Assembly: GCA_029783825.1 (NCBI GenBank) | Contig: JAREIK010009560.1 | Coordinates: 36,063-100,062 of the forward strand | Source: Sapria himalayana | Lineage: Eukaryota > Streptophyta > Magnoliopsida > Malpighiales > Rafflesiaceae | Reading direction: 5' to 3' | DNA length: 64,000 nucleotides | Part shown: one piece after another, positions 38,443-51,854 of the stretch | Numbering within the stretch: the first letter of the stretch is position 1 | How the letters are laid out: every line of letters begins with the position of its first letter | Notes under the pieces: model-generated | Seen by the model: the letters and a program-made list of their open reading frames with translations, nothing else | The model's database searches: none | Told to the model about the DNA's origin: nothing | Position numbers and translations under genes: made by a program

Positions 38443-40881
38443 CACATAGAGACTGATATTTAGATAGATAGATAGATAGATAGACATAGATAGATCAACA
38501 TATATATAGATATATAGACAAACATTTATATATATAGATAGGCACATTGATAGACACATACATTGACAGATAGATAGACACATCATTATTCATGAAGATA
38601 TTCAGATAGATATATAGATAGATAGATATATATAAAGTCAAATTTATTGATAGACATATAGATAGTTAGAATGAAAGATGGACACATAGATAGATAGATT
38701 ATTAGATGGATAGATAGATAAATATAAAGATAGATATACAAATAGATAGATAGATAGACAGATAGATATACATATAGATAGATAGAAATAGATAGATTAA
38801 TAGATAGAAAGATAGACTATTAAATAGAAAGATAAATAAAAAGCTCTGTATATATATATATATAGAAATAAAGATTGATAAATAAATATAGAGATCAAAG
38901 ACATATAGATAGAAAGATAGATAGACAGATAGATAAATTGATAGATAGATAGATCAGAAGATAGATAGATTCAAAAATAGATAAACTAATAGATAGATAG
39001 ATAGACAGACTGACATATAGGTAGATATATACATATATAGACAGATAGAATGAAAGATAGATAGATAGACATATAGATCGATAGAAATAATGATTGATTG
39101 ATATATAGACATATATATAGTTAGTTAGTTAGATAGGTCGAGATATATATAATACATTATAAATAGATAGATTGACAGATAGAATAATAAACAGATATAT
39201 AGACAAGCATATATATACATAGATAGATAGATATACATATAGATATATATAAAGAAAGAAAATAGATAGATAGATAGACAGATATATAGATAGATAGAAG
39301 ATAGATACACATATAAATACATAATAGATAGATAGAGAGACAGATAGATAGATAGATATATAGATTATAGGATAGGCAGGTAGATATATTTATAGATAAA
39401 AGTAATATAGATAAACTTATAAATAGAAGATAGATAAACAAATAGATTAGATAGATAGATATGAAATATATAGACAGATAGAAAGATTGATAAAAAGATT
39501 TATAGACAGAAAAATTGATAGATAGATCTATAATTATATATAGATAGATAGACAAAATAGTTATTTAATTAGATATGTAGATAGATAGATAGGACAAAGA
39601 TATTAAAAATTTAAAGACATATTATTAGGATCGATTGATTAAACACATAAATAGATAGATAGATAGACTAATAGATAGACAGATATATAGAATGATAGAT
39701 AGAAAGATAGATAAAATGATTGATAAATAAATAGATAGAAAGATAGATAGACAAATAGATAGATAGATAGATAGATAGAATATAGATATACAATAGATAG
39801 ACCCAAATTATAGACAAATAGTAGACAAATAGATAGACAAATAGATAGACAAATAGATTGATATATAGATAAAAAGAAATATAGATAGATAGACAGACTA
39901 ATAGAAAGATAGCTATAGATTTATTGATTGATATAGTGATAGATTGCTAGATGATTCATATATAGATAGATATACACATAAATAGGTATATAGTATAGGC
40001 AAATATATAGAAAGATAGAGAAATAGATAGACAGATAGATAGACAGGCAGGACAAATAGATATAAGATATATATATATAACTGAAGATAGATAAATAGAT
40101 AGATGACATGTAAAAAGATATTAGAAAGACAGTTTAGATAGCCAGATAGATAAATAGAATGATACATAGCATATAGACACATAGAAAGATAGATAGATAG
40201 ATAATATATTTATATATAGGACATTTAGATTGTTCGATCGAATAGTAGATCTATAGATCGACATTTAGATCTATACATAGCTCAATAGATAGATAGTTAT
40301 ACAGATAGATAGATAGAAAGATAGTCATATATATATATATATATCTTCTTCTATATATATTTATATAAACATATTAGATAGATAGATAGATAGCTAGATA
40401 GATAGCTAGATAGATTGGCACATAGTTAGAAACATACTTGACAGATTAGATAGGCAGATCGATTGACTGAAAGATATAGATAGATATACATAAAGATAAA
40501 TAAATACATAGACAAATATATCGATATAAAAAATAGATAGATAGACAAATACATACATAGAATATTAGATAGATAGACAACATAAATAGATAGAAAGATA
40601 GATAGACCGATATATTGAAAGATAGAAAAAAATAGATAGTCTTATAGATAGAGAGAAAGAAAGATAGATAGATAGATAGAATGATAGATAGATAGACCTA
40701 AACTCTATATAGATATATAGACATATAGATTAATAGATATATAGATAGATAATAGGTTGCTAGATAGAATGATAGATAGACATTAGATTGAAAGTTATAT
40801 AGATTGATACAAAGATAGATAGATTGGTAGATAGATAGACAAATAGGTAGAGATATAGATAAATAAATAGATAGATAGATT
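34819..40881. repeat. Degenerate GATA satellite, block 4a
   Basis: GATA array in the same sense as the others. It includes (AC)n at 34892-34920 and a (CACT)n/(AC)n patch at 38366-38427. Collinear copies at 35328-35560 and 36660-36930 show a repeat period near 1.35 kb. Confidence 0.96.
38366..38427. repeat. (AC)n-(CACT)n-(AC)n compound microsatellite
   Basis: An AC run changes into about eight CACT/CTCA tetranucleotides and back to AC, then to TA. It is the only pyrimidine-carrying tetranucleotide run of this kind inside the GATA arrays. Confidence 0.92.
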
Positions 40882-41066
40882 AGGGATGCTTGTGCAATAA
40901 ATGTCCTCATACAGAGGCTTTGAATAGATTGCACTTATGCTATCTTCAAATTAGTTAGGATTTGGACAAGGGTGTAGAGGGATAAAGGGTAGATTCTAGT
41001 TTGTAAAAACGGTATTCCTCCGCCAAAAGAGAGGGCTATTAATAAATAACACCTTTTTTAAAAAAA
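40882..41066. repeat. Dispersed repeat, copy 2, inserted in GATA array
   Basis: 185 bp of non-satellite DNA inside the array, beginning TAGGGATGCTTGTGC and ending in a T-run and A-run (TTTTTTAAAAAAA). The second half matches 255-354. The A-rich end and short length suggest a SINE-like or other retroposed fragment. Any target duplication is invisible because both sides are GATA repeats. Confidence 0.7.
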
Positions 41067-43402
41067 TAGATAGATAGATAGATAGACAGTATGATATACT
41101 TTTAGATAAGTATATACATATATAGACCAATAGATAGATAGATATATAGACAGACATATAGCTAGATATATAAAAATAAAGAAAGATAGATAGACATAAT
41201 AATAGATAGATAGATAGATAAAAAAATAAACATATAGATAGACATATAGAAGATAGATATAAAAAAGATAGATAGACATGTAGACTTGTAAAAAGATATA
41301 TAGATAAACAAATAGATTGTAAAATAGACACATTAATCGATAATAGAATGATAGATGATAGGCAGATAAATAGATTTAAAAATAATTAAATAATTTCATA
41401 GACAAATTTATAGATATATTGATAGATTGATAGATTGACAAATATTAGACAAACTGAATGATAGATAGAAAGATAGAAAAATAGAAAGATACATATAATG
41501 ACAAATAGATTGATAGATTGATAGATAGATTCATAGATAGATTGTTAAACAAATTGATAGATATATTTGTATAAACATTATTGAATAATTTTAGATAGAT
41601 AGATATACAGATAGATAAAAAGATAGATGAATACATTAATCAATTGGTAGATAGATAGTTAGATAAATATGTAGATAGATAGACAGACAAATAGATGAAT
41701 AGATAAATAGATAGATATATAGATATATCAACAAATAGATCGACAAATCGATATATTGATAAATTGAAAAATAGAGCGATAATATGATAAACAAATTAAT
41801 AGACAAATTTATTTATAGATTTAAAGATAGAACAATATACAGATTAATATATAGATTGATAGATTGATTTAAAGACTAATAGATAGACATATTGATACAT
41901 AAATCATATATATAGATAGATAGGCAGATAGATGACATATAGAAAAATAAATAGAGAGAGAGAGATAGATAGATAGGTAGATTGAAAGATAAATAAATAG
42001 ATAGATAAAAAGATAGATAGATAGACAAATAGATAGATAAAAAATTGGAAGATAGACATATAGATAGATAGATTGATAGGCAAATTGATATTCAGATTGA
42101 TAGACATTTTGATTGACAGATTAATATTAAGATTGATAGATAGATATATTCAGAAATTTATAGATGGATAGAAGATAGATAGATATATATAGAAATTTAT
42201 AGATGGACAGGCAGGTAGATAGATAGATAGATATATTGATAGATTGATGACAGAAAATATACTGACGATTTATTCAAAATTTATAGATAGATGGATAGAC
42301 AAATAATTAGACATATAGATAAATAGATAGATAGATATTTAGATAATTATAATGATAAACTAATAGATAGATAGATAGGACAGATAGATAGATAGACTAA
42401 TAGATAGACTAATAGATTGTTATACAGATAGATAGACATATAAATAGATAGATTGATAGAAATATAAATAGATTATTATACAGATTTATAGCTAGATAGA
42501 GAGAGAGGATGAGAGATAGGACAAATAAATAATCAGATAATAGATAGCTAGACAGATAGACTAACAAATAGATAGATAGAGAGAGAGAGAGATAGATAGA
42601 TAGATAGCCAGATAGACCGATAGAAAGGTAGCTTGATGGTGAGATTGATATTTAGATTGATATACAGATAGATAGATGATAGATAGACATATTGATAGAT
42701 TGATTATAGATAGATAAATAAACATATAGTTAGATAGATAGAGAGAATGATAGATAGATAGATATATAGATAGATACACATATTGATAGTAACATATAGA
42801 TAGCTAATAAATAGACATGTAGAAAGAAAAATAAATAGAAAAGATAGATATAAAATAGACATATAGATAAACAAAAAGATAAATAGATAGACAAATAGAT
42901 AGATAGATAGATAGATAGATATTTTGATAGATAGATCATTTGATTGAAAAATAGATAGACATGTAGATCGATAGATAGAAAGATAGATAGATAGATAGAA
43001 AGATAGATAGATAGACAGATAGATATACAAATAGATATATAAATAGATAGACAAATAGATAGATAGATCGATTGCCAGATAGATATATAGATAGATAGAT
43101 TGAAAATAGATTGTCATGTAGATAGATAGATAGATAGAAAGAAATATTGATTGATTGATTGAAAGACAAATAGATAGACAGACATATGTATAAATAAACA
43201 GACAAAAAGATCGACAGATAGATAGATATATAGAAACATACATAGTTATATAGACAGATAGATAGACACATAGAATATATTATATATATATAGTTAGTTA
43301 GTTAGATCAATAGATAGACAGATAGATAGATAGACAGAAAGACAGATAAATACATTGATAGATATACAAATAGATAGATAGTTAGACATATAAATATATA
43401 GC
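41067..43402. repeat. Degenerate GATA satellite, block 4b
   Basis: The array continues to an abrupt junction with retrotransposon sequence at about 43403. Confidence 0.95.
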
Positions 43403-44050
43403 AGATACTATGTTTCCCAAAAATTTTACTTTGTATCAATCAAAAATCATATTTACCAAATGTAGCATACAACTTATGTTCTCTCAAAATTTGTGAGAAC
43501 AACTTGTAAATGATTTCTTGCTCTCATTTGGATTAAGAATAGATCAAAATGTCATTAACAAAATTATAATAAAATGATCTAAATATGGCTGAAATATTCT
43601 ATTCATGTGATTCATGAATACTTCTAACATGTTTGATTATCTGAAAGGCATTACTGTAAATGCAAATGCTTATACTTTTTTTTAAATACTATCTTAGGAA
43701 TGCCAGCCTTGTAACTATAAACTAGTGAGATTTGATATGATGATCTATTTTGGAAAAGACCCGTGCCCTTTTTAATTGGTCATACAAATCATCAATCATT
43801 GGTCTTAGATAATGATTTTTTATTGTAACTCAATTCCTTTCTATAGTCAATGCACAGTCAAAGAGTCTTATCCTTCATTGCAAATAGAAATGGAACATCC
43901 CAAGCTGAAGTACTGGGTTTAAAGAAATCCTTGTCCAAAAAATTCTTGTATCTAGACCTTAAATTCTTGTAATTTGATAAGTTTCATTCTCTGTGGGTTC
44001 ATATAAATGGTGATGTACCAGGTTGCAACTCAATACAAAAGTCTACATTT
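43403..44050 (-). pseudogene. Gypsy reverse transcriptase relic
   Basis: Minus-strand reading begins near 44040 with QPGTSPFI and a degenerate THRE, the usual lead-in to gypsy RT. Then come QEFFGQGFL and, after a frameshift, PSTSAWDVPFLFAMKD, a stop, and LCIDYRKE (about 43917-43840), corresponding to the conserved RT entry and fingers. A VFSKID-like block follows near 43750. The distal end reads HKLYATFGKYDF and VKFLGNIVSA (about 43490-43405), the end of the RT thumb-proximal region. The catalytic YxDD segment around 43550 is badly degraded. The enzyme would have copied the element's RNA; here it is dead and cut off by the satellite. Confidence 0.85.
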
Positions 44051-44311
44051 TTGTGTTGGGGTAATCCTGTTAGTTTATTTGGAAAATATCCTCATATTCA
44101 CAACCTATCTAAGACAGATCCATATTCTGTGTCCCTATTCTTCTAGGGTAAGGCATGCCAACCAACCCATTGATTATCCATGTTATTTATAATCATATTA
44201 TCTTGAGTACAAATCATGGTTATATCCTTGAAAAATAACACATGCATCATCTAGTGCCTAGGCAATAATTTTTCTATGATCACAATCAAAAATGACTCGA
44301 TGTATTTTCAA

Positions 44312-44515
44312 CTAGTCTATGTCAAGAATTATATCGAAATCTAACATGTCCATGACCCTAAGGCCTACCATGAGCAGAATCCCTGAGATTTCTAACTCAC
44401 AATCTTGATATATCTGACTAATTTTCACCTTAGTCCCCAAGGGAGAAGTCACATGCAATGGCTTGTCCAAGTTTTTAACCATTAATCCCAATTCTTTCAA
44501 ACATGATGTAGACAT
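44312..44515 (-). pseudogene. Gypsy aspartic protease relic (retropepsin)
   Basis: A 67-codon open stretch reads SCLKELGLMVKNLDKPLHV, SPLGTKVKI, DCELEISGILLMVGLRVMDM and DFDIILDID. This is the C-terminal half of the RVP_2-type retropepsin of plant gypsy polyproteins, which cleaves the Gag-Pol precursor. The catalytic DSG (here in the DAL/ASHSF region) lies upstream near 44530-44550, where SDALHSF-like codons remain. The frame breaks afterwards. Confidence 0.85.
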
Positions 44516-45031
44516 AAATGAATGTGATGCACTAGAATCAAATAAAACTTTTTTTTATAAATGAAAATATAAAAAAGTACCTTGTATTACATACTGATAT
44601 ATCCTCTCCATCTATGGTGTATTAAATAGACATGATCTTGGGTCCTAAATGTCCCAAGATTACGCCTGATTCTCTTGACCCTAACGAGAGAAATGAGAAT
44701 AAACTGTCTATATTTTTTTCATTGATGTCTAGGACTGTGATGTCTCATAATCCTAGGATCCTATCTTCAGTAGGCACTCTCATTTTCAATGTTCAGGCTG
44801 ATGGTAGTAAAAACAAATTCTATATTCAATTTGGCTTGAACACCTAGTCTTGCCTTGGCCTTGATAACTACAATATTGTCTCTGAAATCCTCGTGATATA
44901 AAGGTATCTACCACTTACTAGAAAAATGATAACAAACTTTTCTCTTTCCACTAGCACTCCCACTCATCTCACAAATATTTCATGCATCCTCAACCTCTCG
45001 CTCGATGAATAAAGTTGTCTTAACCATTGAA

Positions 45032-45400
45032 TTATATCTGGATAAGAAATCTCATAATCTTGCATTGGATGGACAATTTCAATCCATCTTTAAATTTATG
45101 AACCTTAACCACATTAGTGTCCCCATAATAATTTCCAAAATATGCCAACTCGGTGAATTTAGCTATGTAGTCAAGCATTGTAATATTTTCTTGTATAAGT
45201 TCAAAGAATTCAAGGGCCTTAGCATGTCTAATTGAAGTTGAAAATATTTCTCCATGAATAGTTCTTGAAATTCTTCTCATGTCTTTGACTCTATATTCTT
45301 CGAGACCTTGTTCCAATCCCACCAAATTGAGATCACCCTATAGTTGGAAAGCTACTAGCCAGATATTAGTTGCATTGGAAGTGATCTCGATAGCTTCCAA
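45032..45400 (-). pseudogene. Gypsy Gag relic
   Basis: The 97-codon frame carries RHAKALEFFELIQENITMLDYIAKFTELAYF followed by a KFKDGLKLSIQ segment, here given as separate landmarks: RHAKALEFFEL, MLDYIAKFTELA and KFKDGL. It corresponds to the conserved Retrotrans_gag domain that builds the particle shell. Sequence between here and the protease (44560-45030) probably held the zinc knuckle, but I could not place it with confidence. The frame is open but isolated, with stops on both sides. Confidence 0.8.
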
Positions 45401-46043
45401 GATTTTTTCAACTTATCGAAACCAATGATCTTTAACCATTGGGTCCCCTCCTTTCATAAATATTAGAGCATGCTATGCTTTGAACCTTTACAGATTACTT
45501 GACCTTTCTTTTCCTCCAGCTGCACTAGTCTATGGAACAGTGGCAACTATGACACACACAACCTCTATAAAAGTCTGTTGGTCAAAGATGGGTGATTGAT
45601 CATCATTTCATGGACGTCCTTGTGTTTCTCATTCTCTACTTTCCATCTACATAAGTCAAATAATAATTTAAAAATCATATTCATGTTCTATATTAATGCT
45701 CATGCCAACTAATAATAAACTTTCATTTAAAAATATCTTTTCATTTTCTGAACTACTAAGGTTATGTTTCTTTACCCTAGTGTTCCTTCCTTTTTTTTTC
45801 CATTTTCCACAATGCATATAATCAATACAATCTAAAAAAATAACCATGCCACACACCAATGTATAAATAATAAAAAACCACTTTGTGCTATGATCCTTCT
45901 ATGAAATTTTATACTAGAACTTGACACCAGGTAATACCTGCATATTAATTTTTTTCTGAGTATTAGATATTTATATATCTAACCTTTCCTACCATATTAT
46001 GAAATTTATACCAATTTTGAGCTATAGGTAATAATATATTTAA
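45400..46043 (-). other. Gypsy 5' leader and Gag N-terminus, decayed
   Basis: The stretch lies between the primer site and the Gag domain. No conserved motif was recognised. It is AT-rich with scattered stops. Confidence 0.5.
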
Positions 46044-46055
46044 CCTTTGATACCA
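46044..46055 (-). other. Primer-binding site (initiator tRNA-Met)
   Basis: On the minus strand TGGTATCAAAGG follows directly after an LTR end ..CACAACA. TGGTATCAGAGC is the standard complement of plant initiator tRNA-Met, so this is a one-to-two-base variant of that site. Confidence 0.8.
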
Positions 46056-47654
46056 TGTTGTGACACCTCAATCCATATGGAGTCTAATTCATTCCATCAC
46101 AAAACAAAAAATTTTATAAAATAATTTTTTTTTCAAATGTAGCTTACATATTTTCTTTTTATTTGCTCAGTGGAATAAAAACATATAATATACAATTAAA
46201 GCCACAACCAGCTTCCATCACACATGCGTATCCCGCATTTGGGTATGTCATCTATCTTAGACCTTACCTTAAGGGGTCCCACAATGGAGTGAGCAAATCT
46301 CAATAGAGGTAAACTCCTACAAGGCTACTCCCCATCTAAGTACATGTAAAAATATAATTTGTATATATCAATACTCATTCAAGTATAATATTTAATGCAA
46401 TTATGGATGAAATGTTTATATGCCCATATTGTGAGTCGTACCGACACCCCTCACACATGCCGAAGCTAAGTGTGACATATTATATATATATATATGTAGA
46501 TAAATAAATAAATAAATATAGATATATATATATATTGGACATACTTCGAAATATATGGAACTTCTTCGAAAAACTATATTAGACATTCTCCTGAAAAAAT
46601 ATTTTTTCATTTGATATTCTATGATATGTATTAGACAGTCTCCAAAGAATATCATATAACTCAGTCTGGACGTTGTCCCACTTCGAGTTCGCATAATAAT
46701 ATTAGACATTCTCGAAAATTACCATGTAACTTAGTTTGGACATAGTCCCAATTTTAGTTTGCATAATTAATATCTATTATATCTTTATATATGTATACCA
46801 TGCATCCACTCATTTATTTGTGATGTTCCCGCGCATATGAAATGCAAATATATCATTTATGATTAAACCATGTTCCAAGCATATTTATAACTATCCAAAT
46901 ACAATTCATACTGCAATATATTTTACTAAATATAATACAGAAATTTTCACCCATTAACCATTCATAATTAAATTTATAAATAGTTTGAATTTACATATAA
47001 ATCATGATCATGTATGACCCTTAAATAGAAAGAAATTCTAATAGGAGAAATCCACTACCTTTTGGAATATTTCATAGAAACTTTAGAAATTTGATATCAA
47101 TTTGAAGCTTGCGGTCGCATAGAGCAACTTTATTCTTGGACTATTCTGTCAGGACTCAGGAATAATCATATATGTAAAAGAAAATTAACTGAATCATTTT
47201 ATTTCTCTGTGCTGCATTTCACACGACATTCATTTTTCCCGTCTCCTCATATTTCTGATTCCCATATATATTTTTTATAATTATTACTATTTTATTAAAA
47301 TAATATAAAAAACTGTATTTTTTTTTTTTTGCTTTTTTTCTTGACACAAGTGTTGTGCATGAGGTAGACATGTCACTCGGCAGTGGCCTGGTCTTTTTTT
47401 CGTTATCTCTCATTATTATTAGAATAGAAATAAAATTAAAATATAACTAAATTTTACCTTCTTTAAAATTTGATGAAATTTTATCACCATAGCTATATTT
47501 CCCAACACCGAATTCAATGGCGAAATCTATTTTTATTCTTAGGGTTCTAAAATTGTTAGATTATTTTTCCATATTATAAGTTATTCATTTTGCCCATTTT
47601 CTAGAAAAAACTATTCTTATTGTTATTTATTTATTTTTTGATTCTAGATTCACA
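46056..47654 (-). repeat. Gypsy 5' LTR (about 1.6 kb)
   Basis: Read on the minus strand, it begins TGTGAATCTAG at 47654, next to GATA repeat, and ends ACAACA at 46056, next to the primer site. A ~71-bp tandem duplication occurs at 46633-46775 (AGACAGTCTCC.. and AGACATTCTCG..). The start is inferred from the TG dinucleotide and the satellite junction because no second LTR is available for comparison. Confidence 0.65.
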
Positions 47655-48218
47655 AATTGATAGAAAGATGAGATAGATATACATATAGACAAATAGATAG
47701 TTATACAAATAGAGTAAATAGATAGCTAATAGATAGATAGATAGATATACAAATAGATTGATAGACATATAGACCTATAGATAGAGAGACATATGGACTT
47801 ATAAATAGATAGTCAATTAGACTGCTAGATAGATAAATAGATAGATAAATAATAATAGATAGACATTAAAAGATAAATAGACATATAAAATGATTGATAG
47901 ATAGATATATAGAAATATTGATAGATAGACAATTGACTGATAGACCAATAGATAGATTGACAGATAGATAGATATATAGGTTGATATATAGAATAGATAG
48001 ATAAAGATTTAGATAAATAATTAGATAGCCTTAAGATAGATAAACTAAAAATAGACAAATAGGTAGTAGATAGATATATAGATACGAAGATAGATAGATA
48101 GATAGAAGAGGACAGTATAGATATATAGATAGAGAGACAGACAAAACAGATAGATATAAATATAGACACACAAATAGATTGATAGAAATACAATCAAAAA
48201 GATAGACGACAGAAATAT
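47655..48218. repeat. Degenerate GATA satellite, block 5
   Basis: Short block in the same orientation as the others, ending at the CACTA terminus at 48219. Confidence 0.93.
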
Positions 48219-48231
48219 GACTACAAGAAAA
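48219..48231. repeat. CACTA terminal inverted repeat
   Basis: GACTACAAGAAAA, one base from the canonical end, lies at the junction with the GATA array. Confidence 0.8.
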
Positions 48232-48239
48232 TATTCATT

Positions 48240-48720
48240 TAGATAGGAAAATATAGCCATGGATCATCCCTAGCTAAATTGTGATGGATTAGCTAGGGAT
48301 AGCCAGGGATTCTAATTTTTACATTGAAATAAAATTTTGCAATGGATTAACAATGGATTAGCGATGCAATAGCGACTAATTCTGTGCAAGAAAAGCACGA
48401 ATTTAGTGATGGATTTAGCAACTGATTTAGCAATAGAATTCCCTAGCTAATTACATCCAGAATATAGAGATTGAATTAGCGATAGAATTTCCCTAGCTAA
48501 TTTCATCCGAAATATTGTGACTAATTTAGCGACGGATTTCCATAGCTAATTTAAAGTAGAAAATAACGACGGATTTAGCGATGAAATGTCCCTAGCTATT
48601 AAAATCAGAATATAGCGATGGATTTAGCGACGAAACTTCCCTAGCTAATTACATCTAAAATATAACATTGGATTTAGTGATGGATTTAGAGACAAAATTT
48701 TCTTAGCTAATCTTTAATTA
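48240..48720. repeat. CACTA subterminal motif cluster
   Basis: Tandem-like units combine TAGCGATGGATTTAGCGAC with TTCCCTAGCTAATTACATC, the same motif vocabulary as 21986-23060 in inverted sense. Confidence 0.85.
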
Positions 48721-48779
48721 TTTATTTTTTAAATTTATTATTTATTTTAATATTTTATTTAATTTTGTTTATTAAATGT

Positions 48780-49925
48780 AAGTTATGGTCTATAGATGAG
48801 CGATCCTTGAAAGATACATTCTTCTCATAAAATTATAAAAAGACATTATAATTAAATAATTTAAAAAATTAGAAAAATACAAAAAAAAGTATATTAATAA
48901 GGAATAAAATAACTATTTTAATGATTATAAATTTAAAAAAAAAAATTAAACAAAAAATGTTTCTAAAATTTTTAATTAAGAACCTTAACTATTTGTATTA
49001 AAGTAATATTAAATAATTAATTCTATAATTATAATATTTTTTAAAGATATTTTAAAAATTAAATGAACTACATTAAAATTTATACTAATATATAGGTAGA
49101 ATAATTCATTGTATGATTAAATAGAAAATATTTTCAAAAATATTTGAATTGATGAATAAACTAGTAATTATTAATATTATTATAAGTATAAAAAAATATT
49201 ATGATTATAGAAAACATTTTAAAAAATAATTAAAACAAAATTTAAAAATCTTGAAATATAATAAAAATTTAAAATTTTTCAATAAATTAAAAAGAAAATA
49301 AATTAATATTTAAAAATAAATATATAGATGTTTGCCCCTACTAAAATTTATAAGAATTAAACAATTGTGTAATAATTTTACTATTAGCATTTAAAATACA
49401 GTCTTTATTAAAATAATAAATATAACTTATTTTAATTATCTTCTCACTTTAAGTAATTTTTAGAATTTTAAAAATTATAAATGATATCAAATAATATGAA
49501 ATTTTATACCTTTAAAATTATTTTATATTATCTTTATAAAATTTAATATGAATTCTTAAAAATTTATAACCATAAATATATATATTTATATATTTTTTAA
49601 CATAATGAGTATTTTATAACTTTTAGGAGAGTGTCTAGAAGACAAATCATCTTTTCATGTATGTCTTTTTATATGAAGTTTGTAAATTTTCTAGCTATTT
49701 GATTTTTTTTTGTTATAAGGCTAAACATATATTTTTTGAAATTGTTTATATATTTATTGTTTAATTAATTTTATAATAAAAAATTGTAAGGTGTTTGTTT
49801 CTCATGTGTACCTTGCTACACACACATGAATTTTTGAAAATATATTGATAATAAATAAAAAAATGAGTCTTTATGTATTTTATATATTTATTGTTTATTT
49901 AATGTTTATATAATGAAAAATTTAA
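48780..49925. other. AT-rich CACTA interior, no gene
   Basis: Related to 21000-21950 (inverted) and to 60880-61700 (same sense). For example, a CTATAGATGAGCGATCCTTGAAAGA block at 48790 recurs at 60890. No coding sequence is seen. Confidence 0.6.
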
Positions 49926-49929
49926 ATAT

Positions 49930-50235
49930 TTTGGTAATTTAGTCACTTTTTGTCGAGACTCGAGAGACAACTCTAACAAGCGCCTATGTCCTCCATAGTC
50001 CACCTCTATCTCTCGACACCGATGCATCAAAACTTAATCAAAGAGTAAGTGAGAATTTCTTATTGATTTGATGTACGTTTTCTACCATAATTCTTCATCG
50101 ATTATCTTAATGCAAGATTGTGAGTTTTGATTCTATTATTTTTTATTTCAAATTCTTCTTCATTAATCACCATGGTATGCTTGGATTGCTTATATAAATT
50201 GATTCGTATACATACTTCATGCATGTGTGATATAA
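49930..50235 (+). other. Leader-like conserved block of CACTA family
   Basis: Contains GTCGAGACTCGAGAGACAAC, then CCTCCATAGTCCACC, TCTCGACACCGATG and, about 170 bp on, GCTTGGATTGCTTATATAAA. All occur in the same order on the minus strand at 20335-20720. It may be the 5' part of the element transcript. Confidence 0.6.
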
Positions 50236-50526
50236 TTCATTCTCATTGTGTGAAAGTTGATGGTGCACAGTTGGTATGCTGACTTGATTTCCATGTTTTT
50301 GTCCACTCGACAATCTTGTGATTTTCGATGTTAATCACGACATGGGTGTTGGTGTTTGTGGTGAGCAGTGTGTATATAACAAATATTTAATTTTTAAATA
50401 ATAAATTATGTAAATATGATGATCCCAAGAGTAATAACACATAAATATATAAGTGTATTTTACTATATTTATAACTATAAAAATAGTATACATAAACATA
50501 ACTATATATAAAAATAACAACATATA

Positions 50527-50570
<44 letters not shown>

Positions 50571-51790
50571 CTATATATAAATGTATTTAACAATATGTAT
50601 ATGAACATATTACTATATATAAATGTATTTATCTACATCAATATCTATAGATAGCCATATGTCTAAATATATATAATTACATGAAAAACTATATATAACT
50701 ACATCTACAACATGTATAACTACATGCTTTAGAAACTTAATATCCATTCATATCATTCATCTTATTCACACATGTTTTATTTGGATATTGTAATCTTTAT
50801 CATTTTCCCATATATTTTAGAAACTTAAATTTAATTTTTTCAACCTTAAATGTATTATTATTGTATTTTTATATGTTTGTATAGATCATTATTATTTAAT
50901 GTGTTTAGGGTTTGTATTTTTGTTTCACTTAATATCATTTAACTAAAATTGATTTTAAATAAAATGTTCATTTATTAAAATTCATGTTGTAAATTTCAAA
51001 ATAAATAACAATTTGTTTGTGTAATAAATATTATAAAAAATTTCTAATATATTTATGTGATGTAGTTTCAATTTAAAAAGATAAAACTTTAAAAATAAAA
51101 TTTATTTACAAAATAAAATTTGACCTCATAATATGAATTATGTTATATTTATTATAAATAAACAATGTTTGAAATGTATCTATTAATTACAAAAAAAAAA
51201 TCATTGTCATGTATTCAATTTGAAAGAAAAAATTTTAAAATAATTTTTAAAAAAACAAATTCATATATTTATATGGTCATTTATATATTTTGAATAAAAT
51301 AAAATAAAATAATTACTTGTAGAAAAATTTACTCATATATTTATATGGTAATCTGTTTTGTTTGAACATAATTAAAGAAATAATTGATTTTTAAAAAAAT
51401 TAAAGGCATGTATTTATATGCACTGCATTATATTTGTTTGAATATTAAAGTTACTAAAAGTTTATTAATAAAAATAAATAATAGGTATAAATTTATCATA
51501 GACATTAATATTTTAATAAAAAATCATATAGAAAAACAAAAACAATATTATATATTTATGAACTATATTTTCATTTTTAACATAATTATAAAAACAAATA
51601 AAATTTACAAATATATCAACTTCATTTATTTATATGAGTATAATGATAGTTATTTTAATATAAATATTAAAAAAACAACTATTTGAATAAAATAGAAGCT
51701 CATATATTTAATACATAATTTAATTTTACACCTGAATATTCTTCACACACAGACACACATGCACACATACACGCATGCATACACACACAC
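50236..51790. other. AT-rich DNA with (TA)n and ACTATATATAAC minisatellite
   Basis: A (TA)n run lies at about 50530-50568 and degenerate CTATATATAACTA repeats cover 50440-50740. The open frame at 51384-51686 is AT-driven (Ile/Lys/Asn/Tyr) with no recognisable domain. Confidence 0.6.
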
Positions 51791-51803
51791 TCACGCACGC
51801 ACG

Positions 51804-51853
<50 letters not shown>
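51775..51853. repeat. (AC)n microsatellite
   Basis: CACGCACGCACGCATAC variants lead into a run of about 45 bases of pure AC. A second short AC run lies at 51959-51978. Confidence 0.95.

Positions 51854-51854
<1 letters not shown>

Larger units (their letters stand above)
43403..47654 (-). mobile_element. Ty3/gypsy LTR retrotransposon, 3' truncated
   Basis: Read on the minus strand from 47654, the order is LTR, primer-binding site, gag, protease and reverse transcriptase. The sequence then stops abruptly at GATA repeat within RT. RNase H, integrase and the 3' LTR are missing. The domain order and sequence (PGTSP..RE; VKFLGNIVS) fit a chromovirus-type gypsy element, probably Tekay/Del-like. 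Stops and frameshifts are frequent. Confidence 0.88.

Noticed and set aside
44007..44192. Plus-strand 61-codon frame
   Set aside because: It overlaps the minus-strand RT lead-in (QPGTSP) of the gypsy element and has no recognisable domain.
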